In this document: in pieces, positions 1-5,754 of the stretch
Layout of the letters: each line of letters opens with the position of its first letter
Numbering within the stretch: position 1 is the first letter of the stretch
Assembly (NCBI RefSeq): GCF_004168205.1
Contig: NZ_RCYB01000113.1
Span: 1-5,948 of the forward strand
DNA from: Catenibacterium sp. co_0103
GTDB lineage: Bacteria > Bacillota_I > Bacilli_A > Erysipelotrichales > Coprobacillaceae
Reading direction: 5' to 3'
Length of the DNA: 5,948 bases
Program-made: the position numbers and the translations under genes
Notes under the pieces: generated by a model
Told to the model about the DNA's origin: nothing
The model's input: the letters and a program-made list of their open reading frames with translations, nothing else
Databases searched by the model: none

Positions 1-10
1 ATTATGCTGC

Positions 11-35
11 AAAACAAAAGCACCGTTGTGGTGCT
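11..35 (-). terminator. Intrinsic terminator after the PTS IIB gene
   Basis: Read on the minus strand, AGCACC, a 5-nt loop ACAAC and GGTGCT form a 6-bp perfect stem (30-35 with 19-24). It is followed directly by TTTGTTTT (18 to 11). It lies about 50 nt beyond the stop codon of the enzyme IIB gene. Together with the promoter at 410-438 it makes that gene look monocistronic. The stem is short but has four G-C pairs and a good U-tail. Confidence 0.7.
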
Positions 36-82
36 AATGTTTGATTATTTTTGAGACATTATCAATTTCGGTTGACATGAAC

Positions 83-385
83 TTATTTACCTAGATATTC
101 TAAAGCCTGAGCAAGAACTGAATCACCATTCATCATACCATAGTCCTTCATACCAATCATATATACTGGAATAGAACCAACAGTTTTCTGAATTTCTTCC
201 TTTGCATAACGAACCTGTGGTCCAAGGAAAATAATATCAGCTTCTACATCCTTTAAATCAGTATTTTCAGCATTCACTGCCCAAATTTCAGCTTCGACAT
301 TCTGTTTAGTCGCTGCTCTTTTCATCTTTTCTACAAGTAAGCTTGTACTCATCCCTGATGCACAGCATAATAAAATCTTAATCAT
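83..385 (-). CDS. PTS lactose/cellobiose-type enzyme IIB component
   Basis: A 100-residue cytoplasmic phosphotransferase subunit. In this family (CelA/ChbB/LicB type, Pfam PTS_IIB) a cysteine accepts phosphate from enzyme IIA and passes it to the sugar bound by the membrane permease IIC. The N-terminus MIKILLCCASGMSTSLL has the P-loop-like active-site signature C-x-x-G-M-S-T-S, so Cys8 is the likely phosphocysteine. The segment IIFLGPQVRY (about 54-63) and the C-terminal YGMMNGDSVLAQAL pattern are also typical. The length matches the family norm of about 100 residues, so the domain is complete. The ATG at 385 is chosen because AAGGGAG lies 7 nt upstream, and the in-frame GTG at 409 abuts the -10 box and would fall outside the transcript. 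No IIA or IIC gene is in the window, and flanking signals isolate the gene. The sugar (a beta-glucoside, chitobiose, lactose or other) cannot be told from this subunit. A regulatory role for a lone IIB is possible but only inferred. Confidence 0.93.
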   Translation of the reverse strand: MIKILLCCASGMSTSLLVEKMKRAATKQNVEAEIWAVNAENTDLKDVEADIIFLGPQVRYAKEEIQKTVGSIPVYMIGMKDYGMMNGDSVLAQALEYLGK

Positions 386-392
386 CCAAAAA

Positions 393-399
393 CTCCCTT
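393..399 (-). promoter_or_regulatory. Shine-Dalgarno site fixing the IIB start
   Basis: AAGGGAG on the minus strand sits 7 nt before the ATG at 385. It lies inside the longer open frame that begins with GTG at 409, which argues that the eight extra N-terminal residues are not translated. Confidence 0.8.
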
Positions 400-409
400 C
401 TTGCGACAC

Positions 410-438
410 ATTATATACTAAAATAAGACGTTTGTGAA
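410..438 (-). promoter_or_regulatory. Sigma-A-type promoter of the PTS IIB gene
   Basis: On the minus strand, TTCACA (438-433, 5 of 6 to TTGACA) and TATAAT (415-410, perfect) are separated by exactly 17 nt. The expected transcription start is near 403, giving a leader of about 18 nt that contains the ribosome binding site. The promoter lies directly downstream of the engB terminator, so this gene appears to be transcribed independently of tig-lon-engB. No CcpA cre site was seen nearby. Confidence 0.78.
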
Positions 439-440
439 GA

Positions 441-472
441 AAGAAAAAAAGAGAGATGTTATGATCTCTCTT
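441..472 (-). terminator. Intrinsic terminator enclosing the engB stop codon
   Basis: Minus-strand AAGAGAGAT (472-464) pairs over 9 bp with ATCTCTCTT (457-449) around the 6-nt loop CATAAC. TTTTTTT (450-444, the first two partly in the stem) and CTT follow. The engB stop codon TAA (461-459) lies in the loop, so the last codons of engB form the 5' arm. This ends the tig-lon-engB transcript just before the IIB promoter. Confidence 0.85.
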
Positions 473-1055
473 CGCATAATTCTAAGATACAATCCCAGAC
501 TTCTCTGACACCTTTTTTCTTTAAGCTAGAAAAACGGACAAAGTGGTCACTTGGATCGAAATTCAATGTTTCTTTAATCAGCTTCTCATTTTTAACAAGT
601 TCATTACGTTTTAGCTTATCTTCTTTAGTTGCGACAACAATAACAGGAATACCAAAATGCTTGGCGTAATCATACATTGTCACATCATCATCTTTAGGTT
701 TATGACGATAATCCACAATAAGAATCATCGCTTTTAGATTCTTTCTATTACGTAAGTAATTGTCAATCATTTCTGAGAACTGCTCTAACATCTTCTTTGG
801 TACCTTTGCATAGCCATATCCTGGTACATCAACAAGTCTTACTTCATCATTGATATTAAAGAAATTAAGAGTACGTGTTTTACCAGGAGTTGAACTAACC
901 TTTGCAAGTCCCTGCACATTGGTTACTGTATTGATAAAGCTTGATTTACCTACATTTGAGCGTCCAGCCATCACTACTTCAGGTAATGATTCATCTGGCC
1001 ACTGACTAGGCCAGGCTGCACATAACATGAATTCGGCTTTTTTAATTGTATACAT
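459..1055 (-). CDS. engB: Ribosome biogenesis GTP-binding protein EngB/YsxC
   Basis: A 198-residue GTPase (also called YsxC or YihA) of the TrmE-Era-EngA-EngB superfamily. It assists late assembly of the 50S ribosomal subunit in the cytoplasm and is essential in Bacillus subtilis. All G motifs are visible: G1 GRSNVGKSS (31-39), the switch I region with STPGKT (55-60), G3 DVPG (76-79), G4 TKED (143-146) and G5 around FSS (175-177). The family hallmark LPEVVMAGRSNVGKSS is clear, and length matches the roughly 195-residue B. subtilis protein. The start at 1055 is preferred over an in-frame ATG at 1073. It gives the usual N-terminus about 30 residues before G1, and a weak GGA-AAAG site precedes it. 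The 1073 start would overlap lon and has no visible ribosome binding site. Only one base separates it from the lon stop codon (TAA-T-ATG), so translational coupling to lon is likely. Confidence 0.96.
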   Translation of the reverse strand: MYTIKKAEFMLCAAWPSQWPDESLPEVVMAGRSNVGKSSFINTVTNVQGLAKVSSTPGKTRTLNFFNINDEVRLVDVPGYGYAKVPKKMLEQFSEMIDNYLRNRKNLKAMILIVDYRHKPKDDDVTMYDYAKHFGIPVIVVATKEDKLKRNELVKNEKLIKETLNFDPSDHFVRFSSLKKKGVREVWDCILELCEERS

Positions 1056-1056
1056 A

Positions 1057-3381
1057 TTACTTTTCCAACGCATTTTCTAAAACAGTATCAATATGATCTG
1101 CTGTGATGATAGTTAAATCGTTTCTTACAGATTCTGGAATATCATCAATATCTTTCGCATTATCCTTAGGAATAATGATTGTATGAATACCAGAACGATG
1201 TGCAGAAATAGACTTTTCTTTTAAGCCACCAATTGGTAATACATTACCTGTTAATGTCACTTCACCTGTCATTGCGACATCATCACGTACAGGCTTTTGT
1301 GTGAAAGCTGAATAGATAGCAGTTGTTAAAGTGACACCAGCACTAGGACCGTCCTTCTTTACTGCACCTTCAGGTACATGAATATGAATATCCTGCTTAT
1401 CAAAATCAATATCCTTTAAGCTATACTTATCAGCATGTGCCTTAAGATAGTCTAACGCAATTGAAGCAGATTCTTTCATGACATCACCAAGCTGACCAGT
1501 GACGATGAATTTACCACTACCTTTAAAGTGGTTGACTTCAATCGGAAGAATATCTCCACCAAACTGAGTCCATGCTAAACCAGTGACTACACCCACCTGA
1601 GGTTTAGGCTGTTTCTTTGTATGGTCAAAAGGTGCTTTACCTAATAATTCTTCTAAGTCGTTTACTTCCACAGCAACATGATCAGTTGTTTTCTTAAGAA
1701 TCTTCAATACTGATTTTCTACAGATTGCTGCAATCAATCTTTCTAACTGACGTACACCTGCTTCACGTGTATAGTGTCTAATAATATACATTAACGCATC
1801 ATCAGTAATAGTTAACTGTTCATCAGTCAAACCATGATTCTTAAGTTCTTTCTTAATTAAATGATCTTTCGCAATCATTAATTTTTCTTGTTCTGTATAT
1901 GAAGATAGTTCAATGATTTCTAATCTATCACGTAATGGTTCAGGAATACCACCTAGATCATTTGCTGTTGCGATAAATAAAACCTGTGATAAATCATATG
2001 GTTCTTCAATATAGTTATCTGAGAACATAGAATTCTGTTCAGGATCTAATACTTCAAGCATAGCACTTGTAGGATCACCCTTATAATCACTTGCCATCTT
2101 ATCAATTTCATCTAATAAGAAGACAGGATTCATAACACCTGCTTTTTTCATACCCTGAATGATACGACCTGGCATAGAACCTAAATATGTTCTACGATGA
2201 CCTCTGATTTCTGATTCATCAGTCACACCACCTAGAGAAATTTTCACAAACTTACGATCTAAAGCACGTGCAATAGACTTAGAAATAGAAGTCTTACCAA
2301 CACCTGGTGGACCTACTAAACAGATAATAGGTGCCTTTAAAGACTGAGTCATCTGTTTAACAGCAAGCTGTTCTACAATTCTTTCTTTAGGTTTCTTTAA
2401 ACCAAAATGGTCTTCATCAAGAATTTCTTCTACCTTAGTAATATCCTGATTATCTTCAGTCATTTCAAACCAAGGAAGCTTAGTCATCCAGTCAAGATAA
2501 GTACGTACGACATTGGCTTCTGGTGAAGTAGAAGGCATCATTTCATATCGTGCTAACTCTTCAGTTAACTTGTCTTTTACATTCTGTGGATAAGGATTAT
2601 CCTTAATCATAGAACGGAATCTTTCAACTTCATCCTCACCATTAGGTGCATCACCTAATTCTTCTTTAATTGCCTTAAGCTTTTCTCGTAAATAGAATTC
2701 TTTCTGGTTTTCATCAATACTCTTCTTAACACGATTATTTATAGAATTTTCAATTTCATTAATAGCCTTTTCCTTCTGCATAGATGCAAGAACTAACAAA
2801 AGACGTTTATTAATATCTGGTTCAGCTAAAATCTTTTCTCTTTCCACTAAATCAGAATTAATATAATGACCAATAGTATCAGCAAGTTCACTTGCTGATA
2901 AACCATGAGTAATATTTGAAATTAATTCTCTAGGTAATAACTGACTCGCACCATTCATTGACTGCATCTGTTCAGTCAACTTACGTACTAGCGCAGTTTC
3001 TTCATTAGGATCACCATGAATATCTTCTAAATAGCGCACCTTTGCATAATAGCATTCACCTTCAGTATAAAGTGATTCTAATTCAACACGCTTTTCACCT
3101 ACTACAGTAAGTTTGATTGTTCCATGGTTATCTTTCTTAATACGTTTTGTAATCTTACAAAGTGTGGCATGGTGATATACCATGTCAAAATTGATTTCTT
3201 CTTCTAAAGGATGGATCTGTGAGACTAATACAATATTAGAATCATGCTGACTTACAGCTAAATCCATTGCATTTAAGGAAAATGTACGTCCTACGTCCAA
3301 AGACAATTCATGTCCTGGAAATACAAGCATACCACGCGTACAAATAACAGGAAGATCAACTGTTACATTTAAATTTTCCAT
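1057..3381 (-). CDS. lon: ATP-dependent serine protease Lon (LonA type)
   Basis: A full-length 774-residue LonA, the same length as the B. subtilis enzyme. It is a cytoplasmic homohexamer that unfolds and degrades misfolded proteins and short-lived regulators. Domains in order are the N-terminal substrate-recognition LON domain (about 8-200), a helical linker with coiled-coil character (about 200-300), an AAA+ module (about 330-580) and the S16 protease domain (about 595-774). Visible motifs are Walker A GPPGVGKT (357-364), Walker B FLLDEID (421-427), sensor-1 Asn474, arginine-finger region PLRDR (482-486), sensor-2 GVRQLER (542-548), catalytic Ser680 in KKDGPSAG and Lys723 in GGLKEK. The Ser-Lys spacing of 43 equals that of E. 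coli Ser679/Lys722. There is no transmembrane insertion, so it is not LonB. The start has AAAGGAG 9 nt upstream. It lies 44 nt after the tig stop codon, with a strong terminator in between, so expression probably depends on read-through from tig or an unseen internal promoter. Confidence 0.98.
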   Translation of the reverse strand: MENLNVTVDLPVICTRGMLVFPGHELSLDVGRTFSLNAMDLAVSQHDSNIVLVSQIHPLEEEINFDMVYHHATLCKITKRIKKDNHGTIKLTVVGEKRVELESLYTEGECYYAKVRYLEDIHGDPNEETALVRKLTEQMQSMNGASQLLPRELISNITHGLSASELADTIGHYINSDLVEREKILAEPDINKRLLLVLASMQKEKAINEIENSINNRVKKSIDENQKEFYLREKLKAIKEELGDAPNGEDEVERFRSMIKDNPYPQNVKDKLTEELARYEMMPSTSPEANVVRTYLDWMTKLPWFEMTEDNQDITKVEEILDEDHFGLKKPKERIVEQLAVKQMTQSLKAPIICLVGPPGVGKTSISKSIARALDRKFVKISLGGVTDESEIRGHRRTYLGSMPGRIIQGMKKAGVMNPVFLLDEIDKMASDYKGDPTSAMLEVLDPEQNSMFSDNYIEEPYDLSQVLFIATANDLGGIPEPLRDRLEIIELSSYTEQEKLMIAKDHLIKKELKNHGLTDEQLTITDDALMYIIRHYTREAGVRQLERLIAAICRKSVLKILKKTTDHVAVEVNDLEELLGKAPFDHTKKQPKPQVGVVTGLAWTQFGGDILPIEVNHFKGSGKFIVTGQLGDVMKESASIALDYLKAHADKYSLKDIDFDKQDIHIHVPEGAVKKDGPSAGVTLTTAIYSAFTQKPVRDDVAMTGEVTLTGNVLPIGGLKEKSISAHRSGIHTIIIPKDNAKDIDDIPESVRNDLTIITADHIDTVLENALEK

Positions 3382-3390
3382 AATCTATTT

Positions 3391-3397
3391 CTCCTTT
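3391..3397 (-). promoter_or_regulatory. Shine-Dalgarno site of lon
   Basis: AAAGGAG on the minus strand, 9 nt before the lon ATG, lies immediately downstream of the tig terminator. Its strength suggests lon is translated well on any read-through transcript. Confidence 0.8.
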
Positions 3398-3402
3398 CTT
3401 AG

Positions 3403-3431
3403 AAAAAATAAGACGCGTAGGCGTCTTATTT
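3403..3431 (-). terminator. Perfect terminator stem containing the tig stop codon
   Basis: An 11-bp perfect stem (3431-3421 with 3416-3406 on the minus strand) closes a 4-nt loop CTAC. The arms read AAATAAGACGC and GCGTCTTATTT, and a run of six T (3408-3403) overlaps the base of the stem. The tig stop codon TAA (3428-3426) is inside the 5' arm. The lon ribosome binding site (3397-3391) begins only about six bases after the T-run. It should end or attenuate the tig transcript ahead of lon. Confidence 0.88.
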
Positions 3432-4706
3432 CACATTATCTTTAATTAACTGAAGAGCCTTTCTGTGAGTTAAATCACTCTTTACTACATATTCCTGACC
3501 ACCAAGAACCTTCTTAACTTCTTCAAGTGGCATGTTGTAGTATGTAGCGATTTCTTTCATTTCATCTTCCATTTCTGCATCAGTCACTTCAATGTTTTCT
3601 GCCTTAACGATTTCATCAAGGATTAAGTTTAACTTAACTCTTTCTTCAGCCTGATCTCTTACATCAGCTTTGATATCATCCATTGTCTTACCAGTCATCT
3701 GAGTGTATAATTCAATGTTTAATCCCTGCTGAGATAAGTTCTGATTGATTTCGTTAATGATGTTCATAACTTCGCTATCAACCATTGCATCTGGTACATC
3801 GATTGTATTGTTAGCAACAACAGCCTTAATTACTTCTTCATTGAACTTGTTTTCAGCTTCAGCCTTCTTCATAGTTCTGATCTGATCTTTGATCTTTTCC
3901 TGTAACTGTTCTAATGTTTCAACACCTTCGATATTAACATCCTTAGCTAATTCATCATCAATTTCAGGTAAAACCTTTGCTTTGATTTCATGAACCTTAA
4001 CCTTGAATACTACTTCAGCACCTGCTAAATCAGCTGCATGATATTCTTTAGGGAAAGTTAAGTTGATTTCTTTTTCTTCACCAGCAGCCATACCAACTAG
4101 ACCTTCTTCAAATCCAGGGATAAATGAGTGAGAACCGATTTCAAGTGAATAGTTTTCTGCTTTTCCGCCTTCAAAAGCAACACCATCTTTGAAACCTTCA
4201 TAATCGATAACAGCTGTATCGCCTTCTTCAACTGTTCCTTCTTCTTTAACTACTAATTCAGCGAACTGCTTCTGGTAGTCATTTAATCTTTCTTCAACAT
4301 CTTTCTTAGTTACTCTTACCTGAGCCTTCTTAACTTCTAATCCTTTGTATTCACCTAATTCGAATTCAGGTTTAACTGGACAAGTGAAAGTTACTTCTAA
4401 TTCAGTTTCAGTAGACTTAACAATGTTTGCAGTTGGCTGAGCAACTGGAGTTACATTGTTGTCAACGAAGATCTTAGCATAGTTTTCGCTTAAGATTTCT
4501 TCAACAGCCTGTTCTCTTAATGCCTTAGCACCAATCTTAGCTTTGATTAAATTCTTTGGAGCATGTCCCTTTCTGAAACCATCTAACTTAACTGAACCAG
4601 CTAACTTATTTAAAGCCTTTTCCTGAGCTGCTGCCCATTCTTCTGTATCGAAAACGGCTTTGATTTCAACCATTGATTTCTCAAGTTTTTTAACTTCTGT
4701 ATTCAT
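3426..4706 (-). CDS. tig: Trigger factor, ribosome-associated chaperone and prolyl isomerase
   Basis: A 426-residue trigger factor of normal length. It docks at the ribosomal exit tunnel (on protein L23) and shields and helps fold nascent chains. Three domains can be read. The N-terminal ribosome-binding domain (about 1-115) has the signature GFRKGHAP at 43-50, whose Phe-Arg-Lys makes the ribosome contact. An FKBP-like peptidyl-prolyl isomerase domain (about 160-242) includes GDTAVIDYEGF, IGSHSFIPGFEEGLVGM and FPKEYHAADLAG. The C-terminal helical chaperone arms follow (about 245-426). The start is fixed by AAAGGAG 8 nt upstream. It follows the ysoA-like gene after a 64-nt gap that holds a promoter, and a CIRCE operator lies just upstream, which points to HrcA heat-shock control. 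In Bacillus clpX follows tig, but here lon does. Confidence 0.98.
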   Translation of the reverse strand: MNTEVKKLEKSMVEIKAVFDTEEWAAAQEKALNKLAGSVKLDGFRKGHAPKNLIKAKIGAKALREQAVEEILSENYAKIFVDNNVTPVAQPTANIVKSTETELEVTFTCPVKPEFELGEYKGLEVKKAQVRVTKKDVEERLNDYQKQFAELVVKEEGTVEEGDTAVIDYEGFKDGVAFEGGKAENYSLEIGSHSFIPGFEEGLVGMAAGEEKEINLTFPKEYHAADLAGAEVVFKVKVHEIKAKVLPEIDDELAKDVNIEGVETLEQLQEKIKDQIRTMKKAEAENKFNEEVIKAVVANNTIDVPDAMVDSEVMNIINEINQNLSQQGLNIELYTQMTGKTMDDIKADVRDQAEERVKLNLILDEIVKAENIEVTDAEMEDEMKEIATYYNMPLEEVKKVLGGQEYVVKSDLTHRKALQLIKDNVK

Positions 4707-4714
4707 TTCTTAAT

Positions 4715-4721
4715 CTCCTTT
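4715..4721 (-). promoter_or_regulatory. Shine-Dalgarno site of tig
   Basis: AAAGGAG on the minus strand with 8-nt spacing to the ATG at 4706. It falls within the short leader predicted from the promoter at 4738-4766. Confidence 0.8.
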
Positions 4722-4737
4722 ACTATTTGCAATTGCT

Positions 4738-4766
4738 ATTATACATGAAAGATTCATGCAATGCAA
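4738..4766 (-). promoter_or_regulatory. Promoter of tig (-lon-engB)
   Basis: A perfect TATAAT (4743-4738) is preceded, with a 17-nt spacer, by TTGCAT (4766-4761), which matches TTGACA only in the key TTG. TG lies directly before the -10 hexamer, not the exact TGn form. The start would be near 4731, giving a leader of about 25 nt with the tig ribosome binding site. The weak -35 box suits a regulated promoter. A 15-bp dyad fills most of the spacer, and CIRCE ends 5 bp upstream of the -35 box. Confidence 0.65.
4744..4758. repeat. Dyad CATGAA-N3-TTCATG inside the tig promoter spacer
   Basis: A perfect inverted repeat, CATGAA and TTCATG separated by AGA, lies between the -10 and -35 boxes of the tig promoter. 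This is a classical operator position. It is not followed by a T-run, so it is not a terminator. It does not match CIRCE or the CtsR direct-repeat operator, and I do not recognise the regulator. It could also be chance in an AT-rich promoter. Confidence 0.45.
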
Positions 4767-4767
4767 C

Positions 4768-4797
4768 ATTTTAACACTCTAATTGTTTGAGTGCTAA
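4768..4797 (-). promoter_or_regulatory. Possible second tig promoter overlapping CIRCE
   Basis: On the minus strand TTAGCA (4797-4792, 4 of 6) and TAAAAT (4773-4768, 5 of 6) lie 18 nt apart, with CIRCE covering nearly the whole promoter. If used, HrcA would block it by simple occlusion. The boxes are poorer than those at 4738-4766, and the CIRCE sequence itself supplies the -35 match, so this could be fortuitous. Confidence 0.25.
4771..4797. promoter_or_regulatory. CIRCE operator (HrcA binding site)
   Basis: TTAACACTC (4771-4779), a 9-nt spacer (4780-4788) and GAGTGCTAA (4789-4797) match the CIRCE consensus TTAGCACTC-N9-GAGTGCTAA at 17 of 18 arm positions, with the exact spacer length. HrcA is the heat-labile repressor of groE and dnaK operons in many bacteria, and in Mycoplasma CIRCE elements also precede lon and clpB. 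Here it lies upstream of tig and wholly inside the 3' end of the preceding gene. It encodes that gene's last eight residues and stop codon. Neither hrcA nor dnaK is in the window. Confidence 0.92.
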
Positions 4798-5694
4798 TAT
4801 TTCTTTTTCTACGTCTGATAAATCGCAATTGTAGTCAATTTCTATATCAGATGGATCGACTGGCATATTCTGTAATGTTGCAACGTAATAGTGTAGCGTT
4901 GCTGCTACTAGATCACAGTCTTCTGGCATAATATCCTTAGGATAAATAGTATAAAGATAATATTCCAGATAATCGAGACATTGTGAGAGAAGCGTAGGAT
5001 TATCATCTTCTAATACTCTTGAAAGAGATTTACCAATCAATGTATAACATTCTCTTTCTAATACCAAAGGACTATAAGAGCCATTAAAGTAATATGTTTC
5101 ATCACCCTTTACTACAGTGAATTCTTCATCCACCTGCTGATCAATCAGAATTTCCATAATAAGTGTCTTCGCAAAAGATGACTTATGAGGATTTTCTAAG
5201 AATCTTCCTACTTCAGGCATGATCATACGGATATTTAACTGCTGTAATTGATCAAGTGCCATATAAATTAAATCATCATTCACTTCATCTCTATCAAGTA
5301 AACGTCCAATTTCCTGTGCAGACATAATGGTACTCTTGTTTTCTAGCTGGTAATTCTTTTCCTGCTTCATAAGAATAATTTCATCATAAACTGCATTGAA
5401 TAAGTTTTCATACTGCTGAGGGATATAAGGCATAGATAATTCTTCAATAAGAATATTAATTGCCTGTTCATATTCTTCAAGTTCTTTTAAAGCATTTAAA
5501 TATAAAGCAGTCACTTCATAATAAGTGTTATTGGCCTGCATTTTAGCAACGGCCCCTTCCTGCATACATCTTTGATAATCTTCTAATGCATTCAAGCATA
5601 CAAGACGATAATATCTAGTCATCTCGTCATCCATATCTGTCAAACGACTTAATGCGACTTGATACTGGCCTTCTTCAATAAGTTCTTCTATCAT
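4771..5694 (-). CDS. TPR-like helical repeat protein (YsoA-like by position)
   Basis: A 307-residue acidic, soluble, mostly helical protein with no signal peptide or membrane segment. Residues about 1-90 look like degenerate tetratricopeptide repeats (helix pairs such as GQYQVALSRL, and ALYLNALKELEEYEQAINIL at 63-82). A segment at about 165-211 with NPHKSSFAKTLIMEIL followed by a short beta-rich stretch (VVKGDETYYF) separates these from further helices rich in Tyr and Leu. Such proteins usually bind partners rather than catalyse. In B. subtilis the TPR protein YsoA lies just upstream of tig, and the position and architecture match. I am not certain of sequence orthology, and a DUF3196-type TPR-like family is an alternative. 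The start at 5694 has AAGGGGG about 5 nt upstream. No terminator separates it from tig, so read-through into tig is likely. Its last eight codons double as a CIRCE operator. Confidence 0.85.
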   Translation of the reverse strand: MIEELIEEGQYQVALSRLTDMDDEMTRYYRLVCLNALEDYQRCMQEGAVAKMQANNTYYEVTALYLNALKELEEYEQAINILIEELSMPYIPQQYENLFNAVYDEIILMKQEKNYQLENKSTIMSAQEIGRLLDRDEVNDDLIYMALDQLQQLNIRMIMPEVGRFLENPHKSSFAKTLIMEILIDQQVDEEFTVVKGDETYYFNGSYSPLVLERECYTLIGKSLSRVLEDDNPTLLSQCLDYLEYYLYTIYPKDIMPEDCDLVAATLHYYVATLQNMPVDPSDIEIDYNCDLSDVEKEILALKQLEC

Positions 5695-5714
5695 GTTTGC
5701 CCCCTTGAGTTTTC

Positions 5715-5742
5715 ATTTTATCAAAATTAGACTATCTGTCAA
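5715..5742 (-). promoter_or_regulatory. Promoter of the ysoA-like gene
   Basis: A perfect TTGACA (5742-5737) and TAAAAT (5720-5715, 5 of 6) are separated by 16 nt on the minus strand. The expected start near 5708 leaves a very short leader of about 14 nt that still contains the AAGGGGG ribosome binding site (5706-5700). This is the likely head of the ysoA-like-tig-lon-engB cluster. Confidence 0.7.
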
Positions 5743-5754
5743 CATAATTAAAAA

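Noticed and set aside
18..37. Second CIRCE-like element (AGCACC...GGTGCTAA)
   Set aside because: The spacer is 5 rather than 9 nt, the arms lack the ACTC/GAGT core, and a T-run on the minus strand explains it as a terminator.
72..101. Antisense plus-strand promoter TTGACA-18-TATTCT in the 3' end of the IIB gene
   Set aside because: The -35 is perfect but the -10 matches only 4 of 6 with an 18-nt spacer, and nothing downstream on that strand needs a promoter.
386..409. N-terminal extension of the IIB protein from a GTG at 409
   Set aside because: The GTG abuts the -10 box and would lie upstream of the transcript start, the true ribosome binding site falls inside the extension, and family members begin at the MIKILL-like strand.
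1056..1073. engB start at the ATG at 1073
   Set aside because: It has no ribosome binding site and overlaps the end of lon. Family members begin about 30 residues before the G1 motif, which fits the ATG at 1055.
3435..3463. lon promoter in the end of tig (GATAAT at 3440-3435)
   Set aside because: No acceptable -35 lies at 16-18 nt, and the transcript would start at the terminator stem. Too weak to annotate.
4707..4770. CtsR-type heat-shock operator upstream of tig
   Set aside because: No GGTCAAA direct repeat is present in this region. The dyads there are CIRCE and an unrelated inverted repeat.
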